64,000 nt of DNA. It comes from CAVQEK01 sp963711495 (GTDB taxonomy: Bacteria; Bacteroidota; Bacteroidia; Cytophagales; Cyclobacteriaceae). Shown one piece after another: positions 62,327 through 64,000 of this stretch (position 1 is its first letter; each line of letters starts with the position of its first letter). The stretch is taken from positions 434,001 through 498,000 of the forward strand of contig CAVQEK010000013.1 in the NCBI GenBank assembly GCA_963711495.1, in the 5' to 3' direction. The translations under genes and the position numbers were made by a program. Below the pieces are notes generated by a model, which was not told where the DNA came from, did no database searches, and was given only the letters and a program-made list of their open reading frames with translations.

Positions 62327-63370
62327 TCAGGACTTCACCCTGGCAAAATACATCGCAAAAGAACGGTATAGAAAGTGTGTCCATTTGCCAAAGGGTACAA
62401 TGATCAATGCCCATTGCGCCAAAATGATCAAATGTACCAGGTAAACCCAGGACAGCCCTGCGAGTAATTGGGTGTCCATCAGCAATCGGACAATAAAGGC
62501 AGTCAATCCCATGAGCATCAGCCAGATCACAAAGAACCAGTCCGATGGCTGAGTGTGTTTACTTACCTCTTTGTTCCGTTTAATTCGACTTAATACAAAA
62601 TCAAACGTAACTATAAACACAATGATGCTTTCAATATATCCAAGAATAATGATAAACAAATTGTCAGTGCCAAACCAGTCGAGCCCTACTGTGGTGAAAA
62701 GTAAAGCCAGATACCCGAGCACCAGGATGAAATGTTCAAACCAACGATATTGATTGTCATCACACCCCAGGCTTCGTTTTTGAGTGAACATGTGAATGAA
62801 CAATGCTCCGGCACTTTTAAAATAGGCCAATACTGGGATTTTTGGTCCTGGTTTATATACTGTCAGATACCACATACGAAAAATATTAGGTAAAAGTATT
62901 AAAAGGAAAACAACGCCAATCGCGATCATTTCAAACAAATGGCCATAGTGCAAGATTATTTCAAGGTTGAAATCATAAAATGCTCCGAATGCAATAACCA
63001 TCAGGGCGATGAGTACGAAAGCCACAACACTCAACGAAAGGGACTTATAGAGCAAACCGGAAAAACCGGTCCAGTCATATTTGGCAGTTAGCCAACGGCG
63101 AAGCGACATCATGAGCTCACCGGGATTGGCAGTTTTGGGACAAAGTTGGCTGCATTCACCACAATAATAACAAAGCCAGGGTTTCAGGGAAGCTTTTATT
63201 TCGTCTTCCAGACCCAAAACACTAAAGCGTACCATTTCACGGGGGAAGGAATCTTCTTCCGTAGATAACGCACACACTGCAGTACAATTACCACAGTTAT
63301 AGCACGCGTTGAAATCGAACGCTCCGAACTTTTTTAATTCCTTAGCGAATTCCGGATTTACAGTAGCCAT
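62327..63370 (-). CDS. Heterodisulfide-reductase-like membrane [4Fe-4S] subunit (HdrC/QmoC type)
   Basis: A 347-residue protein. The N-terminal 95 residues carry two ferredoxin-type clusters: FNACYNCGNCTAVCALST and PWLCYYCGECSQLCPKTANP (CxxCxxCxxxC, CxxCxxCxxxCP). About five or six membrane helices of NarI/DsrM type follow (LSLSVVAFVLIALMVIAFGA, MIAIGVVFLLILLPNIFRMW, WFEHFILVLGYLALLFTTVG, WVYLVHLIILAQWALIIVPF), with histidines in some helices that may bind haem. It links cytoplasmic Hdr-type enzymes to the quinone pool, as in QmoC. It overlaps the winged-helix gene by one base (TAATG), so the two are coupled. Confidence 0.92.
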   Translation of the reverse strand: MATVNPEFAKELKKFGAFDFNACYNCGNCTAVCALSTEEDSFPREMVRFSVLGLEDEIKASLKPWLCYYCGECSQLCPKTANPGELMMSLRRWLTAKYDWTGFSGLLYKSLSLSVVAFVLIALMVIAFGAFYDFNLEIILHYGHLFEMIAIGVVFLLILLPNIFRMWYLTVYKPGPKIPVLAYFKSAGALFIHMFTQKRSLGCDDNQYRWFEHFILVLGYLALLFTTVGLDWFGTDNLFIIILGYIESIIVFIVTFDFVLSRIKRNKEVSKHTQPSDWFFVIWLMLMGLTAFIVRLLMDTQLLAGLSWVYLVHLIILAQWALIIVPFGKWTHFLYRSFAMYFARVKS

Positions 63371-63648
63371 TATTCCTTTATTTTGTAATAAAAATATTCA
63401 TCGTCATCATCCATGCTTCCGGTTTCGACGAAGCCAAATTTCAATAATGACATGAGGTAATACATTACTTCATGCTTTGGCATACTCAATATTTCAGCCA
63501 ATTGAGGGATGGTCATTTCTCCCTCTTTAAGGGCATTCAAAATGGCTTTCTTAATTTGATTAAAGATCTTTTGATGTTCCTTTACTTTTGGAGAGATCTC
63601 ACGAATACTCCTCATATATTTCGCCGTTTTCCCTTTTTCTGCTTCCAT
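63370..63648 (-). CDS. Small winged-helix protein of the Hdr operon
   Basis: A 92-residue protein with an N-terminal helix (SIREISPKVKEHQKIFNQIK) and a winged helix of MarR/ArsR-like fold (KAILNALKEGEMTIPQLAEI, LSMPKHEVMYYLMSLLKFG) ending in the acidic wing DDDDEYFYYKIKE. Small proteins of this kind are found inside Hdr/Qmo-type operons and may regulate the operon or assist the complex. It starts 64 bp after the HdrA-like stop. No metal-binding cysteines are present. Confidence 0.82.
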   Translation of the reverse strand: MEAEKGKTAKYMRSIREISPKVKEHQKIFNQIKKAILNALKEGEMTIPQLAEILSMPKHEVMYYLMSLLKFGFVETGSMDDDDEYFYYKIKE

Positions 63649-63712
63649 GATACTTTTTCTATTAATTACCTTTTTTAAATAGGACTATAATAAAGTAATT
63701 TGAGTATTTCAT

Positions 63713-64000
63713 TTATCCTTGGGCGAGTGCTTCGATCATGCCTTCTATTTCCTGGTTAGAATAGGAGGTGAGGTCTATAGCATCAGACGGGCATACCGGC
63801 AGGCACATCCCACAACCTTTACACACCGAATTGTTGATGAAGGCCAATTCTTTACCGTCCTCTTCCACTTTTTTAATGGCATCAAAGGGGCATGCGTTGG
63901 CGCATTCATCGCACCAGGTGCATTTGCTTTTGTCTATTTCTGCTACAATTGGCTCCAATTCCAACTGTCCTTTACTGACATACGAATAAGATTTCGCTGC
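63713..64000 (-). CDS. HdrA-like heterodisulfide-reductase subunit, C-terminal end (runs off right edge)
   Basis: The last 95 residues of a protein that continues past 64000; the frame is open to the edge, reading AAKSYSYVSKGQLELEPIVA. It carries two [4Fe-4S] clusters: KCTWCDECANACPFDAIKKV and VCKGCGMCLPVCPSDAIDLT, followed by NQEIEGMIEALAQG. The ELEPIVAEIDxxKC sequence just before the ferredoxin domain is typical of the end of HdrA, a flavoprotein of electron-bifurcating or quinone-coupled complexes. It would be an upstream gene of this operon. A free-standing ferredoxin is unlikely because the frame does not start here. Confidence 0.85.
   Translation of the reverse strand, partial: AAKSYSYVSKGQLELEPIVAEIDKSKCTWCDECANACPFDAIKKVEEDGKELAFINNSVCKGCGMCLPVCPSDAIDLTSYSNQEIEGMIEALAQG

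Noticed and set aside
63713..63964. Stand-alone 83-residue ferredoxin
   Set aside because: The frame stays open to the window edge and reads like the end of HdrA, so the start inside the window is artificial.
1..64000. tRNA or rRNA genes
   Set aside because: No T-loop/acceptor pattern or rRNA-like segment was noticed on either strand; a covariance-model search would decide.

Overview
The window looks like chromosomal DNA of a free-living Bacteroidota bacterium, probably of the Saprospiria/Cytophagia type rather than a gut Bacteroides; this is inferred from gene content, not from a marker tree. The signs are a SusC/SusD pair followed by a giant FG-GAP/ASPIC-UnbV lipoprotein, a hybrid two-component system with a periplasmic propeller and an AraC output domain, many lipoproteins with short lipoboxes, GIN (DUF2807), DUF4954, FISUMP and MbnP proteins, and TAnnTTTG promoter elements in front of several genes. 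Base composition is moderately AT-rich. No rRNA, tRNA or CRISPR array was found.

Layout. 1-722: 5' part of a RecB/UvrD-like helicase running off the left edge. 946-1428: a decayed CxxCH lipoprotein. 1703-9140: an AraC-type regulator, a TauE/SafE-like permease and a complete TolC / RND pump / membrane-fusion efflux system in one direction. 9219-17938 (minus): SusC, SusD, then the FG-GAP lipoprotein, with a hairpin between SusD and the last gene. 18199-25000: housekeeping genes (macro domain, ApaH-like phosphatase, proC, an endonuclease/phosphatase-fold protein, rlmN, a GIN lipoprotein, ffh with a clear terminator). 25203-30685: a DUF4954 beta-helix protein, an ADP-forming acyl-CoA ligase and a stand-alone acyl carrier protein. 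30811-32933: two decayed copies of the start of a TolB-propeller gene on either side of a PKD lipoprotein. 33161-36995: a HExxH metalloprotease-like lipoprotein, a Rieske protein and a PQQ-dehydrogenase-like quinohaemoprotein. 37131-38838: an IS1634-type insertion sequence with 13-bp terminal repeats. 38924-43241: UroD-like protein, TMEM175-type channel, NYN/LOTUS protein, sulfatase. 43288-44751: three disrupted genes in a row. 44841-54689: M20 peptidase, large hybrid sensor/regulator, CPBP protease, a leucine-rich-type lipoprotein and a membrane HTH protein. 54690-56460: a gene-free island of interspersed repeats and hairpins ending in a 21-bp minisatellite. 56515-61641: an apparent metal-responsive operon (small basic protein, NifX-like protein, SAM methyltransferase, copper-type TonB receptor, MbnP) headed by a perfect 24-bp palindrome of ArsR/SmtB-operator type, next to a DUF134 regulator whose promoter carries a degenerate copy of the same site. 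61786-64000: trmO and the start of a heterodisulfide-reductase-like operon (HdrA-like C-terminus, winged-helix protein, membrane HdrC/QmoC-like protein).

Two themes stand out. The first is gene decay: six loci (946-1428, two TolB copies, and three neighbours at 43288-44751) can only be read by crossing stops or frameshifts, whereas most long genes are intact. The second is the 54.7-61.7 kb stretch, where a repeat island, a minisatellite and a palindrome-controlled metal-acquisition cassette lie side by side; this is the best candidate for something not yet described.
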